In this document: in pieces, positions 19,735 to 29,305 of the stretch
Layout of the letters: every line of letters starts with the position of its first letter
Position numbering within the stretch: position 1 is the first letter of the stretch
NCBI GenBank assembly: GCA_947650365.1
Contig: OX393549.1
Coordinates: 21,907,072-21,971,071 of the forward strand
From: Chamaelirium japonicum
Lineage: Eukaryota > Streptophyta > Magnoliopsida > Liliales > Melanthiaceae
Reading direction: 5' to 3'
DNA: 64,000 nt
The notes under the pieces: generated by a model
The model's database searches: none
What the model was told of the DNA's origin: nothing
Seen by the model: only the letters and a program-made list of their open reading frames with translations
Position numbers and translations under genes: made by a program

Positions 19735-20426
19735 AATGGCGGCGGCTCTAGGGAGTTCAGGAATTTGGTTCATGCTACTTTGGGGAGAGATCTGACCCTC
19801 CCCCCCTGTATATAGTCTCCTCCGGTTGGTAATTTTGTGATCATCTCATCGAAGTTGGCCGGCCTTCCCTTGCTTTGCTCGTCGGCTTCGCTCGACCTCG
19901 AGAGCGCGATCTCGTGTCGGATGGAGCTGGGGTGTTGGATCTAGCCCCGGCCTGCCGGTTAGCGATGGTTTCGTCGGTGGATTTCTAGACCGCATCCTCT
20001 TTTCGATGGGGCGGCTCTCGAGGGTCATGGCGGAGGCGGCATTTGAGACAGCAGATCGGAGCTAGTCGGTGGCTCCTCCTTTATGTACTATGTTATGGAG
20101 GTGGGTTCGTCTGGCGCTGGTGGTGCTCCAGCGATTTTGCTCTTTTTGGGTGTTCTCTGTTTTGTTTTATTCTCTATGTTAGGGATCTTGATGCCCTCGT
20201 TTGCTTCATCAGGATTGGCGTTGTTTGTCCCCACTGGTGTGCGGAATCTGTTTTTTTTAGGGTTAGTCCTCACAGGCATGTAGCGTCTTGGCTTCGCCCG
20301 TAGGGGCGGTGGTTTGTAGCCCCCGTCGGGTGGTGGCTTTTTGGTTGCTTGCACCGGTATATGTGGCGCCTCCTGGAGATCAGGTCGTGATCTCCCCTTT
20401 CAATGAAATTCCAAAAAAAAAAAAAA
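19735..20426 (+). mobile_element. second member of the GC-rich retroposon family
   Basis: It shares with the insert at 16259-16964 a 'ccctccccccctgta.atag' block and a 'tatgtggcgcctcct...gatctcccctt' tail. It ends in a 14-base poly(A) run (20413-20426). The 5' boundary is approximate because no flanking duplication was found. Confidence 0.5.
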
Positions 20427-20859
20427 GAAGTGACCGTAAATTTCATTAGTGGTCTAGTTAGCCATCCTCCTTTGAGTAATGTTGAGGGTATTATTGCACA
20501 CCTTCCTTTGCAGATTGGATATCCTTGGAGAATCCTACCCTCTAAGTAAAGCATGAATGTACACACAAAAGGCAAACACCAACATACACAAAAGATAACA
20601 AAGAGAGAGAGTATAAGCTGTTTTCCATGATAATTTTTTTTTAAAGACTCTTTAGGGACTGATGGCACGCTCCCATTTAATGGTTTCATTTAAGGATAAG
20701 TCTCAACAATATTATGGTCTTAGTCTTGATCCATGGTTCAGAATATTCATTGCAACGACTCAGTTGACTACTAAAAATCAAATTTACTAATTTATCCTTC
20801 TGTTAACCAAAGATGTTGCTTCCTCACATAACGATCAATTTCGAAACCTATAGTTGAGT
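20427..20859. other. unassigned intergenic sequence
   Basis: No gene or repeat boundary recognised. The open frames here are short and without family motifs. Confidence 0.35.
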
Positions 20860-21575
20860 CTCTATAGTTGCTACAATGATTTCACTGTACCTGCTACATT
20901 GATTTCGTCATGGTTGTAATAATAAGATCACTGTAGCACTGAGTACCATTATATATATATATATATCTAAGTATCATTTTAAATCATTGTAGTAGCTACG
21001 ATAATTTCAATATAGCTGTTATAGTGATTTTAGTAAAGATGCTACAATGATTCAATATGATACTCAGTTATATAAAATTAATGATACTCAATTCGCTACA
21101 GTGATTTCAAATGGCACTCAAGTTCCTATAATGATTTCAAACGATACTCAAATCCCTACAGTAATTTCAAATGATGCTCAATTTTCTATGATAATTTTAA
21201 TGTAACTGCTACAATAATTTAATATGATACTCAGATATATAAATTGATACTTAGTAATATCAAATGGTACTCAATTTTCTATAGTGATTTCAAATGATAC
21301 TCAATTCCCTAAGTGATTTTAAATAATACTAAATTCCCTATAGTGATTAAAAATGGTAATCAGATAAACAAAATAGTACTCAATTCACGATTGTGAAATT
21401 ACTGTAGCAGCTATAGTGGTTTCACTATGGCCTACAATGATTTCACTGTACCCTACAGTGATTTCACTGTAGCAGCCATGATGAAAATCTCTATAGCAGC
21501 CATGGTGAAATCAATGTAGTAGCTACAGTGAAATCACCGTAGTAACTTGTGGCACTATAGCAACTACTACGATTT
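20860..21575. repeat. degenerate minisatellite, 'ctacagtgatttca' motif
   Basis: A motif of about 30-35 bp (ctacagtgatttcaaatgatactcaattcc) recurs more than fifteen times with many substitutions and some inverted copies ('gtgaaatcactgtag'). It has no coding potential. The same core motif appears at 41735-41910. Confidence 0.75.
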
Positions 21576-22011
21576 AATATGAGAGGATATCATGGATAAT
21601 TTTAGCATTTTTAAAAAATGTGTCATCCAAAACGATTACCATAAGACTTTCTATGTACAAATCATTAAAAATGATCATTTTTTAATAAACTTTGATTTAG
21701 TGGACCAAAGCTTACCTGAAACAATTAGCTATTGTGAAAATTATCATGATGCTATATACTGGACCTATACTTAATTTTTTGATTCTTTTAAATAGAGGTG
21801 TAAAGGAATTCAAAGATGTCATCTTTCAACCATCATCACGATCACTTGTGTTGAGCATGTATACTAGTGTAGGCTACGGACAACAGCTTCAGCTATTTCA
21901 CTCTGGTTCGGTGACTAGCCCAGAGCCTAATTGGTTGATGGCCCACCCTACTTCAAGGCCATCCTTTTTTACTTTCTATTGTATTTTTTATTTTTAGAAT
22001 ATTTTAATTAG
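21576..22011. other. AT-rich flank of the Tat insertion
   Basis: Non-coding AT-rich sequence; nothing recognised. It ends at the Tat target site, where GTAAT (22012-22016) is repeated at 39522-39526. Confidence 0.4.
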
Positions 22012-22689
22012 GTAATTGTGGTCGCAGAAAAAGATTCGGGTCGTCTTTATTGCGGATCACACGAGATTACAAATTTTCTTTGATCAGGAGATTGTGGGAG
22101 AGATCCTCTGGAGGGTCCCTTTGATCCGCGTCTCCACGTGGTGTTCGTGCGAGAGCTCTGAAGGGGTTGCCCAGGACAGAGGTCTTTACAGGATGAGGGT
22201 TTTTGAGAGGCTAAGGAGTTTCCGCCGTTGATTTTGTCCCTTCCGTGCTTCGCGCTTTTCTCGGCTAGGGAGGCTTTGGGCTTCGTTCCTCGGTCTTCGT
22301 GTCTTCCTCGATCCTTGCTCGACCTCGACGTCCTTGATCGTCGGTTCGCGGCGTCGATCGTGTTTTTGGCGTCAGCTTTGGCTTTAGCTTTCGGCTTTTG
22401 CGTAGCTTTGGCGTGGCTCTGGCGTTTGCTTTGCTTTGGCGCTTGCGCTTGAACGTAGGCGGGTAGAGACTTGCGATGCTTTAGTTCTTCCGGACTTCGC
22501 GTCGTATCGGCTAGAACGTGCGGTGCTTTGCTCGTGACCGTCGTAGTTGCTTGGCTTTGGCACGTGCGTTGCTTTAGCGCGGGCTTTACCGGTGCGTTTG
22601 CTTTGGCTTCTTGCGTCGGCTTTGACTTTAGCTTCGACTCGATCTTCTTCTCGAACGACTGGCGTTACTTCTTCAAGGCTTATTTATTC

Positions 22690-22920
22690 TTCCGGTTTCC
22701 TCGACGGTTGTGGCGTCGGTTTTGGCTTTTCGGCGGGGGTAGCACCGATGCTGGTGCGACGGTTGTAGCGTCTACTTTCGTTGATGAAGACGGCGGGTGT
22801 AGCACCGATCTTCGTGCGACGGTTGTAGCGTCGGCTTTTGTTGATGAAGACGGCGGGTGTGGCACCGGCTTTAGCACGACGGTTGTAGCGTCGGCTTTTG
22901 GTTGATGAAGGCGGCAGGGG
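22690..22920. repeat. 60-bp tandem repeat in the LTR
   Basis: About four units of a 60-bp motif built on 'gcgacggttgtagcgtcggc' and 'ttgatgaagacggcgg'. The same array is in the other LTR (37917-38147) and, in reverse orientation, in the solo LTR (about 18640-18860). Confidence 0.9.
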
Positions 22921-23861
22921 TAGCACCGGCTTCAGGCCTTCTTCTCCCGGCTTTCTTCTTCGTGCGAGGAGTCGATGCCTTGATTGAAGACGACGGGTGT
23001 TGTCGGCTTCGATCTTCTTCTCCGGCCTTTGCTTATGGCGTCTTCGGAGCTGATGAAGATCGTTGGAGCAATCGGGTGATGACGGCTCCGGGTCTTCTTC
23101 TCCACGCTTTCTTCTTCGTGCGAGGAGTCGAAGCTTTGATCTCCGAGTGCAAGGTCTTCACGTTGATGAGGACTTGAAGGGCCAAGGACTCCCGTAGGAT
23201 ATGCTTGCCGTGCCTCGTGAAGCCTTCGGTCTTCGAGCGTTGGAGCTTCTCTTGCGAAGCTCTTTCGTCTTCGGCTTTCGGACCCTTGATGCCTTCCCCG
23301 ACCCCTTCTATTTATAGGCAAAGGGGGGCGGTTGGGGGAGATATTGCTGAAATCTTTTTGTTTCCTCCAATATCTCCCCTCATAACCATCGAGATGTTGT
23401 TCCTTTATTTGGGGAAACAAACCCGATTTCCTCCTTTTTAGTTGGAGTGGTTATGGGCTAGATGTGACTCGATCTTTTAAAGATCGAGTTGTTATTTTTG
23501 TTGCACTTTTGGATCGGATGGCGACACAACGTCATCTTGTCCGTTGGATCGAGGGATCGTCGCGGATCTACGGTTGTGTAGACGTCCACGCCACCTCCCC
23601 CCGCATCAAGGCGGTTTTGACTTTTTCTTTTCTTTTCCTTTTCTTTTCTTTTTCTTTTCTTTTCCTTTTTTTTTCTTTTTCTTTTTCTTTTCCTTTATGG
23701 CCGGCCCCACCTCTCCCTGAGGAAGGGGGCACGGTTTTCAAGAAGGGGGGGCCGGTGGGCCCCCCTCTTTGTGTCCGAGTTGCGGGTCCGGTGGGACCCG
23801 TTTGCTTTGGGTCGGGCCATGGCACGCAAATTGAGTTCGCACGTGGGCCGAGTTCGCACGC

Positions 23862-24165
23862 GGGCCGTTGTGCGCGGCCGAGTTTCGCATACGGGCCGTT
23901 GTGTGCGGGCCGAGTTTCGCATGCGGGCCGTTGTGTGCGGGCCGAGTTTCGCATGTGGGCCGTTGTGTGCGGGCCGGGTTTCACGTACGGGCCATTGTGT
24001 GCGGGCCGGGTTTCGCATGCGGGCCGTTGTGTGCGGGCCCAAGTTTGCATGCGGGCCGTTGTGTGCGGGCCTAATTTCGCATGTGGGCCGTTGTGTGCGG
24101 GCCCAATTTCGCATGTGGGCCGTTGTGTGCGGGCCCAAGTTTCGCATGCGGGCCGTTGTGTTCGA
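23862..24165. repeat. 32-bp tandem repeat in the LTR, about ten units
   Basis: The unit begins 'gggccgttgtgtgcgggcc' and ends 'tttcgcatgc', repeated about ten times with few differences. The copy in the 5' LTR is at 39089-39392. The array is directly adjacent, without unique spacers, so it is not a CRISPR array. Confidence 0.92.
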
Positions 24166-24294
24166 CCCGAAGGTCATCGAGTGCAAGCCCATTTTTCGTG
24201 TAAAAATCGGGTTTGACCCGAAGGCCGTCGGGTGCGGGCCTATTTTTTTGTGTAAAAATCGGGTTCGACCCGTGGGCTAATTTCGATGCCCACA

Positions 24295-24307
24295 AGTGCC
24301 CCCTCAA
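24295..24307 (-). other. polypurine tract of the Tat element
   Basis: On the minus strand the bases next to the 3' LTR read TTGAGGGGGCACT. A purine run directly before the 3' LTR is the expected plus-strand primer. Confidence 0.7.
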
Positions 24308-24360
24308 GTTCGAGTGCGCCCGCGGGAAACGCGTAGCGGTTGGACTTGAGTCGCGTATTC

Positions 24361-24470
24361 GTGTGGGATTAGGTCTTTAAAAGGACCCCTGTTTTTCGTT
24401 TCTCTTCATTATCGGCGATTCCCGACAGCTTGGAGGCGAGAGCTCTGCTAGGGTTTCTTGCTTCGCAACG
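24361..24470 (+). promoter_or_regulatory. candidate promoter/leader for the plus-strand Tat gene
   Basis: Just inside the 3' LTR the plus strand has CTTTAAAAGG (24373-24382). A pyrimidine-rich leader, 'gctagggtttcttgcttcg' and an ATG at 24471 follow. This layout resembles a plant core promoter and 5' UTR for the plus-strand gene at 25790. It is inference from layout only. Confidence 0.3.
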
Positions 24471-24599
24471 ATGCCGCGGAGGATGAAGATGGTGACGGCA
24501 TGGGGTTCGCGGAGGAGGGAAGATCGCCGGCCCGTGGAGGGCGGAGGGTTGCCGGCGAGGTGATCCTTCTCCTCCTCCTTCTTCTTCTTCTTCCTCTCC

Positions 24600-25250
24600 T
24601 TCTTCTCCTTCTTCTTCTTCGCATGGTGCGGGAGGGTGCGACGGGCGCGGCCGGGGGCTGCTGTGGCGGCCGGCGCGCGGGTTCGAGGCGCGGGAGGGCG
24701 CGAGTCGGAGGGAGCGAGGCGAGGGTGCGGCCGGGGGCTGCTGTGGCGGCCGGCGCACGGGCTGGAGGCGCGGGGTGCGGGTGCAGCACGCGGGGCGCGG
24801 GCGCAGCACGCGGGGGCCGGAGGTGTGGGCGCAGCGGGCGGCGCGGGGGCAGCGTGGCAGGGCGCGGGGAGGCCGGAGCGGTCCAGCGCGGGAGCCGGAG
24901 CCGGGCGCGGGGGCCGGAGGCGTGGGCGCAGCAGGCGGCGCGGGGGGGGCGGAGCGGTCTAGCGCGGGAGCCGGAGCCGGGCGCGGGGGCCGGAGGCGTG
25001 GGCGCAGCAGGCGGCGCGGGGGCCGGCGGCGAGGGCGCAGGGCGGCAGGTCGTGGGGCCGGAGCCGGACGCAGCGGGCGCGGGGCCGGGTCCACGGGGTG
25101 CAGGGCGGCTCGGGGCCGGAGGCGGCCGGGGCTGCGGGCGCAGCGCGCGGGGCCGGAGCCGGGCTCGGTCGGAGGCGCGGGGGCCGGCGGCGAGGGCGCA
25201 GGGCGGCAGGGCGTGGGGCCGTAGCCGGGCGCGGAGGCGGCCGGTGCAAC
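24600..25250. repeat. very GC-rich tandem-like sequence in the Tat element
   Basis: Degenerate repeats of 'gcgcgggggccggaggcg' and 'gggcgcagc' fill this stretch, with GC content far above the rest of the element. Frames of up to about 300 codons are open on both strands, but they encode only Gly/Arg/Ala or Pro/Arg/Ala low complexity. Confidence 0.8.
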
Positions 25251-25310
25251 AGCACCCCCCCCCCTCCCCTCTGCATGTAAAAAAAGAGATAGAGATAGGG
25301 GGGGGGGGTC

Positions 25311-25745
25311 GTGGCCTTTTGCCATGACCCCCCTTTTTCTTGCTTTATTTGCCGAAAGCCCCCCCCCCGTGTTTTGATAGGAGAGAGAGAGAGAGGGGGT
25401 TGCGGTTTTTTTGCCGAGACCCCCCTTTTTCTTGCTTTATTTGCCGAAAGCCCCCCCCCCCCCCCCCCCCCCCGTGTTTTGATAGGAGAGAGAGAGAGAG
25501 GGGGTTGCGGTTTTTTTGCCGAGACCCCCCTTTTTCTTGCTTTATTTGCCGAAGAGCCCCCCCCCCCTGTTATTTTTAACAGGAGAGAGAAGGGGGGGTT
25601 CGTGGCTTTTTTGCCATTACCCCCCTCTGTCTTTCTTTATTTGCTGAAGGCCCCCCAGAGATAAAAAAGGGGAATAAAGGCGGGGTCGTGGCTTTTTGCC
25701 ATTACCCCCCTCTGTCTTTCTTTATTTGCTGAAGGCCCCCCCCTT
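25311..25745. repeat. about five units of a roughly 100-bp tandem repeat
   Basis: Each unit has 'tttttgcc..gacccccct', 'ctttatttgccgaaag', a poly-C run and '(ga)nggggg'. It lies directly upstream of the plus-strand gene, in what would be its leader. Confidence 0.85.
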
Positions 25746-25789
25746 TTGATTTCTTTGTTTCTATACTCGGGATCCATCTGACTAGGGCT

Positions 25790-28700
25790 TTGTGTTCTTT
25801 CCTTTTCAGGTCTCGTCGTTACGAGAGCTTTCCGAGTTCTGGATGGGTTGTTGACGCGGTCTCCCACGGGAGTACGTACCTTTGCTTCCCCTTTGCGCAA
25901 GTCTCCCATCACCGTACTTCGAGACAGGAGACCGGGCTGTCAGTGCTTCAGCTTTTGACGCACGAGCGAGTTTGCGAGGATGGCGTGACCGACGGCTCTT
26001 GTCGAGTGTTAAAACTCGGCGAGCGCATCCTTACTGACGAAGGGTCTTCCCGGCAAATTGTCCGGCCGAGCTTGGGGTTACCGTTTCACCATACTGGAGA
26101 TGAGTCAGTTCCGGTCCCTGTTGTTGCTTTGAAGATATGTTCCCGCCGTACGCGATGGGGTGTGGGGATTCAATCGCGTGGAGATGTCACCTATCTGGGA
26201 GGTTTCCGGGACTGGATGAAAGAGCTATCCAGCGCGTTGGAGGCGGAGCCAGGGATGGAGCGTCTGGCGAGGTTTGTGGAGCCGGCTTGTTGGGAGTACA
26301 GCCGTCCGGATGGTATGTACCGGGCTCTGTGTGAGCAGTGGTGCCCTGAGACCAACACCTTCTTGACCGGAGCTGGTGAGATTGGGATCACCCTTCGCGA
26401 CGTGCATGTCATCTCTGGGTGTCCGGAGGTTCGGAGCTACTATCAGGAGGAGGTTCCTTCTCTTGAGGTTTTGACGGACCCAGACGAGTCCCCTAGCTTC
26501 TGCCTTTTACTTTTTAAGGCGTATGCTATTATAGCGGCGCGCGAGCGGTTAGACAGGGTACTTCACTCGGATTGGGTGGACTTCTGGTTCCGAGGAGAAT
26601 ATCGTCACGCTCCCCCTTCGAGTCACCCGATGTGGAGATACGCTTCGTCAAAGAAACCGGCGCCTGGCACCTTCCGGCGACCGATTGACTCTCTGAAGAA
26701 AGAGTGGTGCTCGATGGCCGGGGCGCAACGTCCCTGGGAGGTTTTGGGACTTGAAGAATGCAGCGATGACTGGCGTGCTGTTTACTGGTCAGCGGGGTTA
26801 GTTCTTTTCCTTTGCCGCTTTGCTTTACCCTGGGAAGGGGATGTGGTACGTCCTGGGACCTTCCTTGCGGCTGCTCGGATGGTGACTGGAGATTTTCTTA
26901 ACCTGGCGCCGGCAATTCTCTGTTCGTTGTACGGTGGGCTTAGCGGCACCTACTGGAGTTTATCGAGTGCGGGTAATGCAAGAGGGGAGGTAGGCAGAGC
27001 TAGTTCTTTTTGCCCCCTGCATTACCTCTATGGTTGGATTGGGCTTCATTTTCCGAAGGGGATCTTTGCAGCGCGTGGACCTTCGACCTTGGTGCCCTTT
27101 CTTCCTTGTGTGGGAGGTGTAATGAACGCTTTTTATGCATGGGAGCGTCCGAAGCCTAGTGCCCGAGAGTGTTTACGGCGCATGGGCCCTTCTGACTTCG
27201 AATTTGTATCGGAAAATGCACTTGCGCCTTCTATGAAATCCCTGGTATGTGATGGGGCGGAGATGTCCGATCCTTTGTACTGGAGCATGGTGAGTTGCAG
27301 GCCTGGGTATCTTGTTTGGCGTCGTGGGGATGTAGTAGAGGTGGCACGGTATTCTCCCCACCGGTTTGCTCGTCAGCAGGGTTTTCGGCAGGAGTTGCCT
27401 GGGACTCCTTTGCGCCTGCGGTTACGTTACACTCCGCAGGAGGCGTACCGCCTCTGGGGAGCGCTTTACGATCGGTTTACTGGGTGTACTTTCTCACCGG
27501 GGATTAAGTCGGGCGGCAAGGATGCAGCGACTCCTGAGTATCGCCGCTGGGTCAACGGGTCAGTGCTTCCCCTCTTGGCTGGCCTTCCGCTAGACGTCCT
27601 TGCTAGCAGCGAGCGGGCTGACTTTCCTTTTGACTCTTTGGCGGGGTTAGAGGATCGCCGTCTTTGGTCCAAGGAGCGATGGTCAGAGGAATCTTGTGGC
27701 CGTCGAGAGGGGACTTCCCAGGCTTCACTTTCTGTGCAGGAGGTTGAGATGGCTCCGCCCTCCAAGGTTCATAGTCTTCCTGAGACTCAGGCTTCTTGGA
27801 GTGGGTGTACTTCTCCCAAGAGGAGAAAGTTGGACCTCTTGTGCGAGGCAGCTTTGACTGGTGCTGGCGAGGCAGGGCCATCTCGAGAGGGAGAGCCAGG
27901 GCTTTTTGCCGATGAGGTAATCCCTCCCTCCGGGGTATCTTCTTCGGATGCTGCAGGTATGCCTTGTTCCTTATTTCTCATGAATTTCTGTGCTTGTATT
28001 CTTACTTCGTTGGCTGAGTTATCCAGCTCTCATTTTGGCAGGGTCTGCTGGACCGGACTACGAGTCTGCCCCGAAGGGGGTTGGGCAGGAGTGCTCTCCC
28101 ATCAGAGCAACGTTGATTGAAGGTGGCGGGCTGGATGTTCCCTGGGATAACTTGGAGCTTTTGGGAGCGTGTGGAGCGGATTTTGCCGGCAGTGCCGTCA
28201 ACCTGGATGATATTGACGTGGAGCAGTTGGGTTTTGGGGAGGAGAATGAGATCTCCAGTGTGGGGAGAGAACAGACTCTTCCAGCTAGGTCCGGTACTCC
28301 AGCAGAGGCTACTCCCGCAGTCGTTTTGTCGGAAGGTTTGCCTGTGCCTCCTCCTTCGGCTCCGGTGGTTCCGCTGACTGTTATCACAGCGATGGTTCAG
28401 GAGGTGGCTCCTACTCTTGAGCCTTCAGGGCCGGAGCCCACTTTGCCTGTGCACTCAGAGGCTGTCAGGGGGAAGTGCAGTTCTCGAGACCTTCTTTCTG
28501 TGCTTCTTTTGGAGAGCTGTCGGAAGTATATCCAGACGACGCTTGCACCCTTCCAGGAAGAAGGCTTTGACGCTTTGAGCAGCTGGTGGGTTCTTGAGGG
28601 GCCCGAGTTTTGCAAGAACCTGGCGGCCTTCCAGGTAGATGGCTCTTTGTTTGAGACACAGATGCGTGTTCTCTTGGCGGATAGTGAAGCTCATTGCTTG

Positions 28701-29015
28701 AAACGGGCTTCGATGGAAGATGACCTTCCCCTGATACTGGCAAAGGCCGAGGACGAGGAGCGTCGACTGGAAGCGCAGCATGCACTTGCCGCTGCGAGCC
28801 TTGTTCGGGCGCGGAAGAAGCTAGAGGCTGCTCGCGCATCTTTCGAGAAAGCTGAGACGATCGAGAAGTCTTCTGGAGCAGACTTGGCAAAGCAGCGTAT
28901 CGAGCTGGCGGCGCATCGGGAGCGGGTAGCTTCTCGGTCTTCTGAGTTGGAGCGCATGGAGGTTACTGACGGCGAGCTGCTCCAACGTCTCAAAGGATTT
29001 GATTCGCTTTACTAG
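25790..29015 (+). CDS. antisense plant mobile domain (PMD) protein of the Tat element, one intron
   Basis: The gene is on the strand opposite to gag-pol, between pol and the 3' LTR. Exon 25790-27956 and exon 28042-29015 join in frame over an 85-bp GT-AG intron (phase 1), giving 1046 residues. Residues about 185-600 look like the 'aminotransferase-like, plant mobile domain' family. They show WCPETNTF, a GITLRDVHVISG motif, VLFLCRFALPWEG, ARMVTGDFLNLAPAILCSLY and LYGWIGLHFP. Exon 2 ends in an Ala/Glu/Arg-rich coiled coil (about residues 880-1040). Related antisense frames are known in Tat/Retand elements; their role is unknown. The first ATG is used here, but a 'ccttttcag' acceptor at 25809 leaves room for an upstream exon. 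Confidence 0.8.
27957..28041 (+). other. intron of the antisense PMD gene
   Basis: The donor is CAG|GTATGC and the acceptor is TTTTGGCAG. The intron is 85 bp and T-rich. Removing it joins the two long frames at a Gly codon. Without splicing the upstream frame would end at 28120. Confidence 0.75.
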
Positions 29016-29251
29016 CATGTCGCATTTCCTTTTCTTTCTTGTCATTTCTGCTGAACAGACTTGTAGTTCTGTTTTTCTTTATCCGGTGATAACTTAATAT
29101 CATGCATCTATTTTTTTTTTTTTTTGGACTTGTATTCTGGAATGGCAGAGCTTGGTTGTGTTTTTCTTTTGTTTGGACTGAACCTTTACAGGCTGCCTAC
29201 GTACCCTACTGAGAGGGATCAAGTCACACGTAGTTCCTCTTTTTTTTTTCT

Positions 29252-29283
<32 letters not shown>

Positions 29284-29305
29284 TGCAAGGGGTGTCGCCT
29301 TGCTT

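Larger units (their letters stand above)
22017..24294 (-). repeat. 3' LTR of the Tat element
   Basis: It is 2278 bp, the same length as the copy at 37244-39521. It contains CTATAAATAG (minus, near 23306-23317), a 60-bp tandem repeat (22690-22920), a pyrimidine run (23620-23692) and a 32-bp tandem repeat (23862-24165). Long Arg/Gly/Pro-rich frames inside it are translations of these repeats and are not genes. Confidence 0.97.

Noticed and set aside
23862..24165. Regular 32-bp repeats that could suggest a CRISPR array
   Set aside because: Units are directly adjacent without spacers, lie in an LTR, and the genome is a plant's.
23464..24280. Frames of 160-250 codons in the Tat LTR, and their twins at 38691-39507
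   Set aside because: They translate the 32-bp tandem repeat and a pyrimidine run in several phases on both strands; LTR sequence, not a gene.
24369..25327. Long open frames on both strands (up to about 318 codons)
   Set aside because: They are caused by a GC-rich repeat that lacks stop codons; the products are Pro/Arg/Ala or Gly/Arg/Ala low complexity with no domain.
25311..25664. 117-codon frame upstream of the PMD gene
   Set aside because: Encodes the roughly 100-bp tandem repeat (Pro runs and repeated FLALFAE); more likely leader sequence.
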